Assembly (NCBI GenBank): GCA_021773015.1
Contig: JAJFKW010000001.1
Span: forward strand, 372,001-436,000
Length of the DNA: 64,000 nt
From: Woeseia sp.
GTDB lineage: Bacteria > Pseudomonadota > Gammaproteobacteria > Steroidobacterales > Woeseiaceae
Reading direction: 5' to 3'
Shown: in pieces, positions 17,283 through 27,185 of the stretch
Layout of the letters: the number at the start of each line of letters is the position of its first letter
Position numbering within the stretch: the first letter of the stretch is position 1
The notes under the pieces: model-generated
Told to the model about the DNA's origin: nothing
The model's database searches: none
Seen by the model: only the letters and a program-made list of their open reading frames with translations
Translations under genes and position numbers: made by a program

Positions 17283-19343
17283 CTACCCAGCCTTCCGCTC
17301 ACTCAACCCCAATCCTAGTTGACGTAATTTCTGAATCTCGTCACGCAGTCGCGCCGCCTCCTCGAACTCAAGATCCCGCGCATGCTTGAGCATCTTCTTT
17401 TCCATTTTTTGCGCATTTCGCAGCAACTGTTCCTGCGATAACGATTCGTATGCTGTTGCATCTTCTGCAACCTTGCGTCGACCACGTCCAGGCACCGGAT
17501 ACGCTGCTTCCATAATGTCCGCGACTTGCTTAACAATTGAAACTGGCGTGATTCCATGTTTTTCGTTGTGTTCAACCTGCCTTTCGCGACGCCGATTGGT
17601 CTCACTAATTGCGCGCTCCATCGAACCAGTCATACGGTCCGCGTAAAGCAGTGCTTTGCCATTCAAATGTCGCGCGGCGCGCCCAACGGTCTGGATCAAC
17701 GAACGTTCCGATCTCAAGAAGCCCTCTTTATCCGCATCCAAGATTGCCACCAAAGAAACTTCTGGCATGTCCAATCCTTCGCGCAACAAGTTGATACCAA
17801 CCAACACATCGAATGCGCCTAGACGCAAATCACGAATAATTTCTGTGCGTTCGACAGTACCGATATCGGAATGCAAATAGCGCACTCTGACGCCGTGTTC
17901 ACTCAAGTAGTCGGTCAAATCTTCCGCCATTCGCTTGGTGAGCGTCGTAATCAAAACCCGCTCTTCGACTGCCACCCTCAAATGAATTTCCGAAAGCACA
18001 TCGTCGACCTGCGTACGCGCCGGTCTGACCTCGACCTGTGGATCAATCAGTCCAGTTGGCCGTACGAGTTGCTCCACGGTATTGTCGGAGTGCTCGCCCT
18101 CATAATTGCCCGGTGTCGCCGATACATAAATGGTTTGTGGCGAAAGGTGGTCAAATTCGTCAAAGCGCAACGGTCGATTGTCCAGCGCCGACGGCAGTCG
18201 AAACCCATACTCGACCAGCGTTTCCTTGCGCGATCTATCGCCTTTATACATACCACCAAGCTGTGGAACCGTCACATGACTTTCGTCAATGATCAACAAC
18301 GCGTTGTCCGGTAGGTAGTCGAATAAACAAGGCGGCGGCTCACCTGCTTCTCTTCCAGAAAGATAGCGCGAGTAATTTTCGATGCCTTGGCAATATCCAA
18401 GTTCCTTGATCATTTCCAGATCAAATAGCGTTCTTTGCTCCAATCGTTGAGCTTCGAGTAGTTTCTCGGTCTTTCTCAAGTAGGCCAACCGTTCCTTCAA
18501 TTCCGCTCTAATCTCGTCGCAGGCTCCCAGTAATTTCTCGCGCGGTGTCACGTAGTGTGACTTCGGAAAAACCGTCAATCTCGGCACCCTGCGAAGCACC
18601 TCACCGGTTAGCGGGTCGAAGTAGGACAACGTATCAACTTCGTCGTCAAATAATTCTATTCTTACCGCATCACGTTCTGACTCTGCAGGAAAAATATCGA
18701 TCACGTCGCCACGTACGCGGTAGTTGCCTTGCGCAAGTTCCAACTCATTCCGCTTGTATTGCATTTCAGCAAGGCGGCGCAGAATGGTTCGTTGGTCGAT
18801 CGGTTCACCGCGATCCAGGTGCAGCACCATGCTGAAGTACGATTCCGGATCGCCCAGCCCGTAAATTGCTGAAACCGTCGCAACGATTATTGCATCCGGC
18901 CTTTCGATTAACGCCTTCGTTGCCGATAGCCGCATCTGTTCGATGTGCTGATTGATCGAGGCGTCTTTCTCAATATACGTATCAGAACTCGGCATATACG
19001 CCTCTGGCTGATAGTAGTCATAGTAGGAGACAAAGTACTCAACGGCATTTTTGGGGAAAAACTCGCGCATTTCCCCATACAGTTGCGCCGCCAATGTCTT
19101 ATTCGGTGCGAGAACGATCGCGGGTCTCTGCACTTTCTCAATGACGCTTGCTATCGTGAAAGTCTTTCCAGACCCCGTGACGCCCAGCAATGTTTGTCGG
19201 GCAAGTCCATCGCCCAAACCGTCAACCAATCCCGCGATCGCCGGACCCTGATCGCCTGCTGGTTGGTAATTCGAGACCAGCGTCAAATGACTTCGGTCAT
19301 CGACAATTGATTTCTTGGGCAGATGTTCGGATTGACGTACCAT
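17283..19343 (-). CDS. uvrB: Excinuclease ABC subunit B
   Basis: 686 aa, the typical size. UvrB is the damage-verifying helicase-like subunit of nucleotide excision repair. Visible parts are Walker A (GVTGSGKT, about 55), the beta-hairpin [14 protein letters not shown], Walker B LLIIDESH, the helicase motif TIYVSATPG, motif [11 protein letters not shown], and the C-terminal UVR domain ([21 protein letters not shown] region) that contacts UvrC. The ATG at 19343 gives an N-terminus about 15 residues longer than most, but no better start is seen. Only 27 bases separate it from the divergent aminotransferase start, so their promoters must overlap coding sequence. Confidence 0.96.
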   Translation of the reverse strand: MVRQSEHLPKKSIVDDRSHLTLVSNYQPAGDQGPAIAGLVDGLGDGLARQTLLGVTGSGKTFTIASVIEKVQRPAIVLAPNKTLAAQLYGEMREFFPKNAVEYFVSYYDYYQPEAYMPSSDTYIEKDASINQHIEQMRLSATKALIERPDAIIVATVSAIYGLGDPESYFSMVLHLDRGEPIDQRTILRRLAEMQYKRNELELAQGNYRVRGDVIDIFPAESERDAVRIELFDDEVDTLSYFDPLTGEVLRRVPRLTVFPKSHYVTPREKLLGACDEIRAELKERLAYLRKTEKLLEAQRLEQRTLFDLEMIKELGYCQGIENYSRYLSGREAGEPPPCLFDYLPDNALLIIDESHVTVPQLGGMYKGDRSRKETLVEYGFRLPSALDNRPLRFDEFDHLSPQTIYVSATPGNYEGEHSDNTVEQLVRPTGLIDPQVEVRPARTQVDDVLSEIHLRVAVEERVLITTLTKRMAEDLTDYLSEHGVRVRYLHSDIGTVERTEIIRDLRLGAFDVLVGINLLREGLDMPEVSLVAILDADKEGFLRSERSLIQTVGRAARHLNGKALLYADRMTGSMERAISETNRRRERQVEHNEKHGITPVSIVKQVADIMEAAYPVPGRGRRKVAEDATAYESLSQEQLLRNAQKMEKKMLKHARDLEFEEAARLRDEIQKLRQLGLGLSERKAG

Positions 19344-19370
19344 GAGCGCCGGCTTATTGGAGACAAGCGA

Positions 19371-20552
19371 GTGATTGTAACAGTTTCGGAAAGAATGGGA
19401 CGCGTGATGCCGTCTGCAACCAGCGAAGTATTGGGGTTAGCAGCGTCACTGAAAGAGGCAGGTCGGGACATCATCAGCTTAGGTGCAGGTGAACCTGACT
19501 TTGATACGCCGGAGCATATCAAACAAGCGGCGATTGATGCGATCCACGCAGGCGTAACGAAGTACACGGCCATCGATGGGACCAGCAGCTTGAAAGCGGC
19601 CATTCAGCGGAAGTTCAAGCGAGATAACGGGCTCGAATACGAAGCGAATCAAATCTTGGTTTCATGCGGCGCGAAACACACACTGTTCAATGCCTGCATG
19701 GGCATTTTGAGCCCTGGCGATGAGGCAATCGTGCCAGCACCGAGCTGGGTCTCATATCCGGATATGGTGCGGGTCGCGGATGCGCGCCCAGTCACGATAA
19801 TGACGGGCATTGATTCCGATTTCAAAATCACGGCTGAACAACTTGACGAAGCGATTACAGACAAGACGCGAGTTCTGTTTCTGAATAGTCCGTCAAATCC
19901 GACCGGCAGCTGTTACACACGCAGCGAGCTTAAAGCGCTCGGTAGCGTTATTCGCAAACACCCGAATCTCATCGTTCTGGCCGACGACATTTACGAGCAT
20001 ATTCATTGGGCCGACGATCCATTTTGTAGCCTTGCGACCGCTTGCCCGGACTTGATTGACCAAGTCGTTACAATCAATGGTGTTTCAAAGTGCTATGCGA
20101 TGACTGGCTGGCGAATTGGCTATGCCGGCGGCCCGGCGCACGTCATCAAGGCGATGAAAACAATACAGAGTCAAATTACATCCAATCCGTGCAGCGTATC
20201 TCAGGTTGCCGCCCAAGCAGCACTTGACGGCGATCAATTGTGCGTAACGACAATGAAAAATGCCTACAAGGAACGCAGTGATTTCATCGTTCAGGCGCTT
20301 AACGATATTCCGGGCTTCGAGTGCCGGGAGGGCGAAGGCGCCTTTTACGCATACCCGAAAGTTAGCGATGCGCTAGCCACGTTAGAGCTCGCGGACGATA
20401 CCGAATTGGTGAAGTTATTAGTTGAAGAGGCCGACGTCGTTACTGTTCCGGGCACGCCGTTTGGCACCCCCGGCTATATTCGCCTGTCCTTCGCCTGCTC
20501 TATTGAGGCTCTGGAAGAAGCGGCAAACAGGATAAAGAGGATTGTCGGATGA
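19371..20552 (+). CDS. Aspartate aminotransferase, class I (gamma subfamily)
   Basis: 394 aa from the GTG at 19371. GGAG lies 8 bases upstream, and the resulting start [16 protein letters not shown] aligns with the family. An ATG at 19323 is in frame but lies inside the opposite uvrB gene. The PLP enzyme transfers the amino group between aspartate and 2-oxoglutarate. Seen are [32 protein letters not shown] and the Schiff-base lysine in [13 protein letters not shown]. Some members of this subfamily also act on prephenate or aromatic acids; that cannot be told here. It is divergent from uvrB. Confidence 0.92.
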   Translation: MIVTVSERMGRVMPSATSEVLGLAASLKEAGRDIISLGAGEPDFDTPEHIKQAAIDAIHAGVTKYTAIDGTSSLKAAIQRKFKRDNGLEYEANQILVSCGAKHTLFNACMGILSPGDEAIVPAPSWVSYPDMVRVADARPVTIMTGIDSDFKITAEQLDEAITDKTRVLFLNSPSNPTGSCYTRSELKALGSVIRKHPNLIVLADDIYEHIHWADDPFCSLATACPDLIDQVVTINGVSKCYAMTGWRIGYAGGPAHVIKAMKTIQSQITSNPCSVSQVAAQAALDGDQLCVTTMKNAYKERSDFIVQALNDIPGFECREGEGAFYAYPKVSDALATLELADDTELVKLLVEEADVVTVPGTPFGTPGYIRLSFACSIEALEEAANRIKRIVG

Positions 20553-20607
20553 CGGGTAATCTCAGGATGGCGTAGTCGGCGGCCAAGCCCTTGACTTGGC
20601 GATGCCC

Positions 20608-20637
20608 GTGACTCAGAATCCCGCCCCGCGCTATACT
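20608..20637 (+). promoter_or_regulatory. Likely promoter of tRNA-Asn
   Basis: GTGACT (20608-20613) and TATACT (20632-20637) are 18 bases apart with a GC-rich spacer. The start would fall about 3 bases before the mature tRNA 5' end at 20647. Confidence 0.45.
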
Positions 20638-20646
20638 AGAAACAAT

Positions 20647-20722
20647 TCCCCGATAGCTCAGTTGGTAGAGCGATTGACTGTTAATCAATTGGTCCCTGGT
20701 TCGAGTCCGGGTCGGGGAGCCA
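20647..20722 (+). tRNA. tRNA-Asn (anticodon GTT)
   Basis: A 76-base cloverleaf with encoded CCA. The acceptor is TCCCCGA/TCGGGGA with discriminator G. The D arm is GCTCAGTTGGTAGAGC. The anticodon loop CTGTTAA gives GTT. The T arm is CCTGGTTCGAGTCCGGG. It is followed by its own terminator and, 239 bases on, by a copy of its 3' end plus terminator. Confidence 0.96.
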
Positions 20723-20998
20723 AAATTTGAAAGGCCCCGAAATGGGGCCTTTCTATTTTGTACCCCAAGCTGAACTCCCCAGTAAAACGTTGGCCACGCG
20801 AACTACCAATTCATTAAGGATCAACCCGCAGTTAGATCAGGTTACAGCCACGATTAAGCATGCACTTCAACGCTCTCAAGGTGCCTGTACTAAAGATCAA
20901 TTTGCGCCGACCGCATGTGTGTCTTATTAGGTCCGCGGGCAAATTGGGATCGGGGAGCCAAAATTTGAAAGGCCCCGAAATGGTGCCTTTCTATTTTC
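20712..20998 (+). repeat. Duplicated 48-bp tRNA-Asn 3' end plus terminator
   Basis: 20712-20759 and 20951-20998 are identical over 48 bases except one (GGGGCC against GGTGCC in the stem). Each starts TCGGGGAGCCA, the 3' acceptor strand with discriminator and CCA, and runs through the terminator T run. The 191 bases between them carry no gene. The mismatch weakens the second hairpin. Confidence 0.9.
20729..20759 (+). terminator. tRNA-Asn terminator
   Basis: AAAGGCCCC-GAAAT-GGGGCCTTT stem-loop followed by CTATTTT, a few bases after CCA. Confidence 0.85.
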
Positions 20999-21153
20999 GC
21001 GCAACGGACAATCGTTCATCGTCTGTCTTTTTCCAAAGCGGACATGAGAGACGCTCTAAATCACTGAAAACGATGATCTGCGAACGGCCAAAGCCGGTCG
21101 TTCTCAGTCGAAATGTTATCCTCTGATTCGATCCACGAAATTAGGTGTTCCAC

Positions 21154-21579
21154 ATGGAGCCCGGCTTCTACTATCTTCTGGCCGCCGATTTGCTTCTTTT
21201 CGGCCACGTCTTGTTCGTGGCATTCGTGGTCTTTAGCTTGGCACTGATATTGATCGGGAAAGTCTTCGCCTGGGATTGGGTACGAAATACCTGGTTCCGA
21301 TTCGGCCATCTGGCGGCAATCGGTATTGTCGTATTGCAATCGTGGGTAGGTGTTGTGTGTCCGCTCACTACTTGGGAAATGGCACTACGAGAACACGCTG
21401 GCGACGCTGTGTACTCAGGCTCATTCATTTCGCATTGGCTGGAGTCGATATTGTATTTTCAGGCTCCGGCGTGGGTATTCTCCGTTTGTTATACCGTTTT
21501 CGCTGCTGTTGTCGCCGCCAGTTGGTATTGGGTTCGACCGCGACGCTTCACTAGATCTCAATCACTTGGTCACGAGTGA
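21154..21579 (+). CDS. DUF2784-type inner-membrane protein
   Basis: 141 aa from the ATG at 21154, with AGG about 8 bases upstream; a GTG at 21145 is an alternative. There are four hydrophobic helices: 5-30 (YYLLAADLLLFGHVLFVAF), 35-50, about 60-75 (HLAAIGIVVLQSWVGVVCPLT) and 105-130 (FSVCYTVFAAVVAASWYW). The features HxxFV, GxxCPLTxxE and a terminal Trp/Arg-rich tail fit the DUF2784 family. The function of that family is not known. It stands alone between tRNA-Asn and a leftward exported protein. Confidence 0.75.
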   Translation: MEPGFYYLLAADLLLFGHVLFVAFVVFSLALILIGKVFAWDWVRNTWFRFGHLAAIGIVVLQSWVGVVCPLTTWEMALREHAGDAVYSGSFISHWLESILYFQAPAWVFSVCYTVFAAVVAASWYWVRPRRFTRSQSLGHE

Positions 21580-21855
21580 CGATTCAAGGTACAAGGAAAA
21601 GACACACGGAACAGCGTTTAGGATTGAACGTTTGGATGCACCGAACGCGGTCGTTCACTGGCTATCAGCTGAGGGACTGCTAGTGGCCAGAAGCGATCCA
21701 TCATCCAGTTCCGATATTTTCATCTAGCCACTGCACAAATTCGGAATTCAAATCGAACGATAGAGCAATCTGGCGAAACCGCCTACGCATCCGTCGCGAC
21801 ACTTGGCTTCACTGCCTGATTGCCACGCAATCCTTAGCCGGCTAACTAACTGTCC

Positions 21856-22569
21856 TCACCGTTGAGCCAATTCTATGCTCAAAAATCCACCCTCGGGAAA
21901 GTACGTGTCGCCATATCCATTCGGATAATCGGCACCGTTCTCTACGAGCCGAATTGAAAGTTTAATACCGAACGTATCACCAGGGCTGAGTTGAATATCG
22001 TTCTCTCTGTCGCGACTTTTTAGCGGGTGAGAAAACTCATAGACACTTCGACCGCCGGCTAATCTATATGCGCCAGCCCCGTCCGACGTACCACCAAATT
22101 TGCTGTCCTCCATTCCACAATATCCCGGTCGCGGTTTTCCCCGAGGTGGATTGCACGGAGGCCGATTTGTTCGAACCTGATCCAGGAGCCGAGAATTTTC
22201 GAAATGGGGGTTCATTCCTATTACATCCTGCCCTTCATCAAATGATCCGGTGTTTTCGTCGTCGAACCGGACGAACAGACTTTGACCCAACAAATTTTTT
22301 GGAATACGGAAACTGAAACCAATATAGATATTCTTGTTGTCGTTCATCACTCTCAAACTGGCATTCTCAGTCTCCCCAGAGGGAAGAATGATCCGCACAT
22401 CCAGAGATTTAGCCGATTTCCAATCGCGGTCATCCAGAGAGCCATCGATTGCGCTAGGGTTGCCGTATTTAGCCTTCAGTTGCGCTGCGGCAGCTTCTAT
22501 CGGGTACAACTGGACAACAACGATGGGAAACAAGACAAGGATGGTTGCAATAAAGGCACAAGGTCTCAT
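21856..22569 (-). CDS. Exported CBM9/DOMON-like beta-sandwich protein
   Basis: 237 aa from MRPCAFIATILVLF at 22569, chosen because a signal peptide follows directly; the frame is open to 22605. The mature part begins with AKYGNPSAIDGSLDDRDWKSAK. IDGxLdDxxW is the opening of family 9 carbohydrate-binding-like modules. NKNIYIGFSF, FVRFDDENTGSFDEGQD and YEFSHPLKS follow in the same order as in those modules. It may bind a sugar or heme-like ligand in the periplasm; no enzyme domain is attached. It is divergent from the sigma factor gene. Confidence 0.55.
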   Translation of the reverse strand: MRPCAFIATILVLFPIVVVQLYPIEAAAAQLKAKYGNPSAIDGSLDDRDWKSAKSLDVRIILPSGETENASLRVMNDNKNIYIGFSFRIPKNLLGQSLFVRFDDENTGSFDEGQDVIGMNPHFENSRLLDQVRTNRPPCNPPRGKPRPGYCGMEDSKFGGTSDGAGAYRLAGGRSVYEFSHPLKSRDRENDIQLSPGDTFGIKLSIRLVENGADYPNGYGDTYFPEGGFLSIELAQR

Positions 22570-23042
22570 TCCAGTATCTCCGAAAAAGTCATCAAACTCG
22601 CACAAAATCAGAAAAAAATCCCATGACCAGTGAGCAATAGTGCGGCGGAGAGTACCTACATCCCTTTAGCCGAGAATGGCCGCTTTGGGTCGGTAGCCGT
22701 CATTCTACATGAGAACACTTGGACGACTGGAATCGGCCAGAAGCAACCATCGGAGTATTCTGTTAGACGGCGCTTTTTCCGATATTGGTTTGCAATATTC
22801 CACGTAGATTCTGAACGCCACTAGGATCACTGAATGTCCACTTCCAGGCGTAGAGCGGACATTAGCAATGCTCCAAATCACAGATATCGATGGTCCGCTA
22901 ACGGCCAAGAGTACTGATTTAGCGGCTCTGAACGCTATAGTCGAGTGAAAAAGGGAAGAACAGGCGCTCAGCGCTCGCCTTTCGGTCCATTCGGAGGAAA
23001 ATAGACTGAACCTGTGGGATTTGGGCGACGACCTACCTACAA
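22570..23042. other. Divergent intergenic region, no gene seen
   Basis: About 470 bases between the exported protein gene and the sigma factor gene. Short open frames on both strands lack start signals and family patterns. A promoter for the sigma factor is expected here, but none was identified. Confidence 0.45.
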
Positions 23043-23597
23043 ATGCAAAGAAATAGCGATCACATATTGACCGAATGGTTGGTCTTGAACGCGCAGAGCG
23101 GCAAGGCTGCCGCCATGGATCAATTGCTCAAAATTTGGTACCCAAAATTTCTGCGGTACTCGACGCACCAGTTGCATGATCGTGAAGCAGCGAAAGATGT
23201 GGTTCAAGACACTCTAGTTACTGTGGCGAAGAAAATTGTAAATCTCAAGGACCCGGTCGCATTTCCGAAATGGGCCTATCAGATACTGCATCGGCGCGGT
23301 GTTGACCATCAGCGAAAAGAAATTCGGCGGCGTGGCCGTGAAGTAAACGTCGGGTATACAGAGACATCACCTTGTGATGACTTACAGCCCGAAGTCGAGT
23401 TCGATACGGGACAGACGATTCGAAATGCACTCGCCAGTCTAGACAGCCTTAGTTACAACGTTGTTCACCTTTTTTATTTGCACGGTTTGTCGCTACGAGA
23501 GATTGCGACAATTTGTTGTATCCCCGTGGGTACTGTCAAGTCCCGATTGCATACCGCGCGGGGAAAACTTAGAAACTTACTGGTAGAAAAAATATGA
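23043..23597 (+). CDS. ECF-type RNA polymerase sigma factor
   Basis: 184 aa. Region 2 (about 25-90) contains YPKFLRYSTHQLHDREAAKD and the VQDTLV segment. Region 4 (about 125-180) has LASLDSLSYNVVHLFYLHGLSLREIA and the helix-turn-helix IPVGTVKSRLHTARGKL. Regions 1 and 3 are absent, as in ECF sigma factors. The stop overlaps the next start (ATGA), so the small membrane protein downstream is translationally coupled. This is the usual place for an anti-sigma factor or its functional stand-in. The target promoters are unknown. Confidence 0.9.
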   Translation: MQRNSDHILTEWLVLNAQSGKAAAMDQLLKIWYPKFLRYSTHQLHDREAAKDVVQDTLVTVAKKIVNLKDPVAFPKWAYQILHRRGVDHQRKEIRRRGREVNVGYTETSPCDDLQPEVEFDTGQTIRNALASLDSLSYNVVHLFYLHGLSLREIATICCIPVGTVKSRLHTARGKLRNLLVEKI

Positions 23598-23983
23598 ACG
23601 ATATAGATGATAAAATACTAGCAGCAATTCGTACTGAGACGGAAAACTCGTTGAGCGAGTATAACGAGGAACTTGGCCTCTTTGGACTGGTGGGCGAAAG
23701 TTTCAAGGGAGCACTTCGATGGGTGGTTGTTAGCGCTTTCATACTAATTCTGATCTTTATCGGTATTGGCGTTTATTGTGCGATCAACTTTGTACATACA
23801 ACAGATATTGCTGTGAAGCTAAACTGGTTCGGCGGTAGCGCGTTAGCGTTCCTTATCGTTATCGTACTGCGCCTTTGGTACTTTATGGAGTTAAACAGGT
23901 TGTCTATCAGACGCGAAATCAAACGCGTGGAGTTACAGATCTCATTGTTGGGCACCAAGATTGATGAACTGAGCAAAACTTAA
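23594..23983 (+). CDS. Two-helix membrane protein coupled to the sigma factor (DUF6768-like)
   Basis: 129 aa. A short acidic cytoplasmic N-terminus (MNDIDDKILAAIRTETENSL) is followed by helix 1 (about 43-63, VVVSAFILILIFIGIGVYC), helix 2 (about 80-97, ALAFLIVIVLRLWYFMEL) and a basic amphipathic tail (RREIKRVELQISLL). The pattern KxWYFMExNR..REIKRxELQ is that of a small family I know as DUF6768, usually beside ECF sigma factors. An anti-sigma or signal-sensing role fits the coupling and membrane location but is inference. It lacks the zinc HxxxCxxC anti-sigma motif. Confidence 0.65.
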   Translation: MNDIDDKILAAIRTETENSLSEYNEELGLFGLVGESFKGALRWVVVSAFILILIFIGIGVYCAINFVHTTDIAVKLNWFGGSALAFLIVIVLRLWYFMELNRLSIRREIKRVELQISLLGTKIDELSKT

Positions 23984-24093
23984 GATGGCTCTAGCGCAAG
24001 CTGCGGATCCTTAGGCATTGGCCGCTTTGCTTCATCATAAGACAGGATTGATCATTGTCGTTAGTCCAAGAAGCCAGCAGTACCGCGGTAAGT

Positions 24094-24621
24094 TCAATAG
24101 TTGTTTTTTCGTATCTCGTAAATTACAAACGGGGTGCCACCTACGCTACCGCTTCCTTCGAGACCTTGTCGCAACTCGCCGCCAATTTTTTCTACCGCCC
24201 GCCTGGAGCGTATATTCGCCTCTCCAACTCTAAATACGACGGTATCCACTAACGTAAATGCGTGATTGAGCATCAATCGTTTTATTTCAGCGTTATAGCT
24301 GCCGCCCCAATATTTTCGTGACAGGAAGGTCCAACCAATTTCCAATTCGCTGCTTGCCCGACCATAACCATGATAGCGACTCGAACCAAATATGCTGTCA
24401 TTCGCACGATCAACAAACGCAAACGCCGAATTGCTTGTGATTGCGCCGTTAAAAAATTGTCGAAATGCATTTTCGGTATAGCGGTCAGAATCTGGGTGTT
24501 GCTCCCATATCTTGGGGTCCGATGCGACGGCATACATTCCTGGCCAATCCGATGATCGTAACGGCCGTACAATGACGCGGTCGCCCTCTAACGTAGGTTG
24601 AAGATCCAATTTGGTTTTCAC
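24094..24621 (-). CDS. GNAT-family acetyltransferase (RimJ/RimL-like)
   Basis: 175 aa when started at the GTG at 24621 (KTKLDLQPTLEGDRVIVRPLRSSDW), with AGG about 7 bases upstream. The open frame runs to 25014, but that part contains an intergenic palindrome and has no family features. LEGDRVIVRPLRSSDWPGMY, the central GSSRYHGY, LEIGWTFLSRKYWG and NIRSRRAVEKIGG are typical of the GNAT_3 group, which acetylates alpha-amino groups of proteins or small molecules. The acceptor is unknown. Confidence 0.8.
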   Translation of the reverse strand: MKTKLDLQPTLEGDRVIVRPLRSSDWPGMYAVASDPKIWEQHPDSDRYTENAFRQFFNGAITSNSAFAFVDRANDSIFGSSRYHGYGRASSELEIGWTFLSRKYWGGSYNAEIKRLMLNHAFTLVDTVVFRVGEANIRSRRAVEKIGGELRQGLEGSGSVGGTPFVIYEIRKNNY

Positions 24622-24743
24622 AACAGAGCCTAAATATTGCAATCCAGCGTGAAATTGTAGTCGTTCCCGCCACCGCGTCACACCATCGAGGCACAAAATT
24701 AATCGCAGAAGCCACTTCCAGCCGTAATTGAGCGTTGGCTTAT

Positions 24744-24765
24744 CGCGGCAAGATGCCGCTCCTAC
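24744..24765. repeat. REP-like palindrome
   Basis: CGCGGCAAGATGCCGCTCCTAC: the stem GCGGCA-AGA-TGCCGC followed by TCCTAC. The opposite strand reads GTAGGAGCGGCATCTTGCCG, the form of short interspersed palindromes common in Pseudomonas and Xanthomonas relatives. Only one copy was noticed in the window. It marks 24622-24940 as intergenic. Confidence 0.6.
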
Positions 24766-24940
24766 CGCACTCGATCGAGGTCTGTAAAATCCCCAAGAGT
24801 CCCACGCGTGTTGCGAGTGTATTTTGTTGTCTGCCCAGATCTTTTCGAAATTGGTATGATCAGTCCTATTCACAAGGTCATTGCCGTTATTTCGATTTGG
24901 CGTCACACGACGTACGCCACGAGCGGCAAGGGAGACAATA

Positions 24941-25954
24941 ATGTTAAGAAAAATAATATGCCTGACAGCCTTCGCCATTCTGGCAACATCAGTTGAACAA
25001 AACGCCGCCGCCAAACAAGATGATGATTCTCAAAAGGCCGTGCTAATCACTGGTGCGAGCAGTGGCATCGGCCGTCTCGCTGTAGAGCAACTTGCCGCCG
25101 ACGGATACTTTATATACGCAGGTGCTCGCAAGGCTTCTGACATTGCGGATCTAAACAAGATTGACAATGTAATGGCAGTCCGCCTCGACGTAACTATTCA
25201 AGATGACATAGACGCTGCGGTGGCGTTGGTGCAGTCGGAGGGTCGCGGCTTATGGGGTGTCGTTAACAATGCCGGAATTAATCTTATCGATCCGCTGATC
25301 GAGGCGAATGAATCGGATCTAGAGTTTTTGTTCGATGTAAATGTTTACGGTGTTTTCCGCATCACCAAAGCGTTTGCACCGATGGTTATCGAATCTAAAG
25401 GGAGAATTGTTAACATTAGTTCGATTGCCGGTGTTCTATCGGGAGGTCTTTACGGCTACGGAATGTACGTGATGAGTAAACACGCAGTCGAAGCCTATAC
25501 CGATCAACTGTCATTCGAAATGCAGAAGCTGGGCGTCAAAGTCGTTGCGATTGAGCCTGGTAACTTTCGCTCCGATATTGGCATATCGCGTTGCAAGCGA
25601 ATGGTGGCCAACAGCGAGAACAAAAAATATGAATATTTCGCCGAAGAAATGCAGTTCTACTTGGACGATTGCAAGAAGCGAGCGGCAAGCAATTCTCCAT
25701 CGGATGCCCCGACACCAGAGCCAGTGGTTGCGGCAATCGCGCATGCTCTATTCGACGAAAAGCCGAAGGAGCATTATCTCGTTACCGGTGAAAAATTCGA
25801 AGCGATGATTACTATCGGGAAGGCGTTCGAGGAGTTATTACACTTGAATCACGACCAAGAATTTAGTTACTCGCGCGCTGAGCTGATCGAATTAATGGAT
25901 ACAGAAATTGCGATTCTCAAAGGTGAGGAAGCGCGCGATTGGGGTATCGACTAA
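24941..25954 (+). CDS. Short-chain dehydrogenase/reductase with an N-terminal signal-like segment
   Basis: 337 aa from the ATG at 24941, with AGGGAG 6 bases upstream. Residues 1-24 look like a signal peptide (RKIICLTAFAILATS...NAAA). The SDR core follows: cofactor loop VLITGASSGIG, NNAG, catalytic Ser in NISSIAG and YVMSK (YxxxK), then VVAIEPGNFRSD. An acidic tail of about 90 residues extends past the classical 250. An exported NAD(P)-dependent enzyme is unusual, because cofactors are cytoplasmic, so the leader may instead anchor the protein to the inner face of the membrane. The substrate is unknown. Confidence 0.85.
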   Translation: MLRKIICLTAFAILATSVEQNAAAKQDDDSQKAVLITGASSGIGRLAVEQLAADGYFIYAGARKASDIADLNKIDNVMAVRLDVTIQDDIDAAVALVQSEGRGLWGVVNNAGINLIDPLIEANESDLEFLFDVNVYGVFRITKAFAPMVIESKGRIVNISSIAGVLSGGLYGYGMYVMSKHAVEAYTDQLSFEMQKLGVKVVAIEPGNFRSDIGISRCKRMVANSENKKYEYFAEEMQFYLDDCKKRAASNSPSDAPTPEPVVAAIAHALFDEKPKEHYLVTGEKFEAMITIGKAFEELLHLNHDQEFSYSRAELIELMDTEIAILKGEEARDWGID

Positions 25955-26131
25955 GAAAGGAAATGCGGGCTTCTAGACATGATAGCCAGTAGTTGATCGG
26001 ACAATCATGGTTCGCATATGTTGAGTGCGGACGGCCAATTCACATCCTGTAGCGGCCCTTGAGCTGCTACGGTGGCGACATGCGCGACTACCTGCCCCAC
26101 AGCGTACGCGATGAAAAATGGAGGCTGATCA

Positions 26132-27109
26132 ATGCGAAGACAGCGACACAGCTATGTCAACATGGATCTCGCAACTCAAATGAATTGGCGAGTAATAAAG
26201 AGCTGTATTCAATTCGGCACATTTGCACTCTTGGCTGTAGCTTGCCAACAGCAATCCACTGGACACAGCGCAGCCACATCTCCGCAAAAACCGAACGCTA
26301 CTCCTTCACGACTGTCGTTTTTCCCGTCTTGGTCACCCGACGGATCGCAAATTGCATTCGTTTCTGACCGAGATGAGAACTGGGAAATCTACGTGATGAA
26401 TGCTGACGGCTCAGGCCTGAGCCGCTTAACCAGGAACACGGTCAGGGACAGCAATCCGGACTGGTCACCCGACGGTTCACACATATTCTTTTACTCTGAC
26501 CTGCTAGATAATCGTGAAGTGTACGTTATAGAGATTGACGGAGGCGCCCCGGAAAATCTGACAAATCATCCCTCTCGGGATGGCGTGCTCGCCGTCTCGC
26601 CGAATGGCTCCAAAGTAGCGTGGTACACGGAGCGAGATGGCAACGGTGAAATCTACGTTATGTTGGCCACTGGAACTGGTCCTTTAAACGTAACCAATCA
26701 CAAAGCACGCGACCGTTGGCCAGCGTGGTCACCGGACGGCACGAGGCTCCTTTTCAGCTCTGATCGAGATCGACACCAGGGGACGGATATTTACGTAATG
26801 CGTGCGAATGGTAACGACGTGCTTCGGCTAACGAGTATGGACGGAGACAACTATGATCCCGAATGGTCTCCGGATGGCACTAAAATTGTTTTTACGTCGG
26901 CAACGTCTGAGCGTAGCGAGATATTTATTATGGACGCGGATGGATCGAAGGTGGTGAATCTGACGATGGGGCGCTCCGACGAGCTTGAGCCAACTTGGTC
27001 GCCAGATGGGAGTAAAATTACATTTGTCAGGGTTACGGACAATGTTTGGCGGATCTATACAATGTCACCAGATGGCTCGAGTATCGCACCAAACCCCTCG
27101 CCTCTATAA
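26132..27109 (+). CDS. TolB-like beta-propeller lipoprotein
   Basis: 325 aa from the ATG at 26132, with GGAGG 7 bases upstream. The leader [11 protein letters not shown] contains a lipobox (LAVA-C at about residue 38), so it is probably a lipoprotein. The mature part holds about six PD40/WD40-like blades. Each has the pattern WSPDGSxIxFxSDRDxxxEIYVMxADG (for example [30 protein letters not shown]), as in the TolB C-terminal propeller. The N-terminal TolB domain is missing. It may bind carbohydrates or proteins at the cell surface. There is no linked Pal or Tol gene. Confidence 0.85.
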   Translation: MRRQRHSYVNMDLATQMNWRVIKSCIQFGTFALLAVACQQQSTGHSAATSPQKPNATPSRLSFFPSWSPDGSQIAFVSDRDENWEIYVMNADGSGLSRLTRNTVRDSNPDWSPDGSHIFFYSDLLDNREVYVIEIDGGAPENLTNHPSRDGVLAVSPNGSKVAWYTERDGNGEIYVMLATGTGPLNVTNHKARDRWPAWSPDGTRLLFSSDRDRHQGTDIYVMRANGNDVLRLTSMDGDNYDPEWSPDGTKIVFTSATSERSEIFIMDADGSKVVNLTMGRSDELEPTWSPDGSKITFVRVTDNVWRIYTMSPDGSSIAPNPSPL

Positions 27110-27154
27110 AATCACACCGCGCAATGTATCCTCTGGCCGATAGGCGAAGGCGGT

Positions 27155-27171
27155 CACTCGATTAACGAGTG
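27155..27171. terminator. Small hairpin between convergent genes
   Basis: CACTCG-ATTAA-CGAGTG followed by CAATTT lies between the propeller lipoprotein gene (rightward) and galU (leftward). The stem is short and the T run is poor, so a terminator role is only possible. Confidence 0.3.
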
Positions 27172-27185
27172 CAATTTATCACCGG

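Noticed and set aside
24622-25014. N-terminal extension of the GNAT gene
   Set aside because: It contains a REP-like palindrome and no family sequence; GTG at 24621 fits better.
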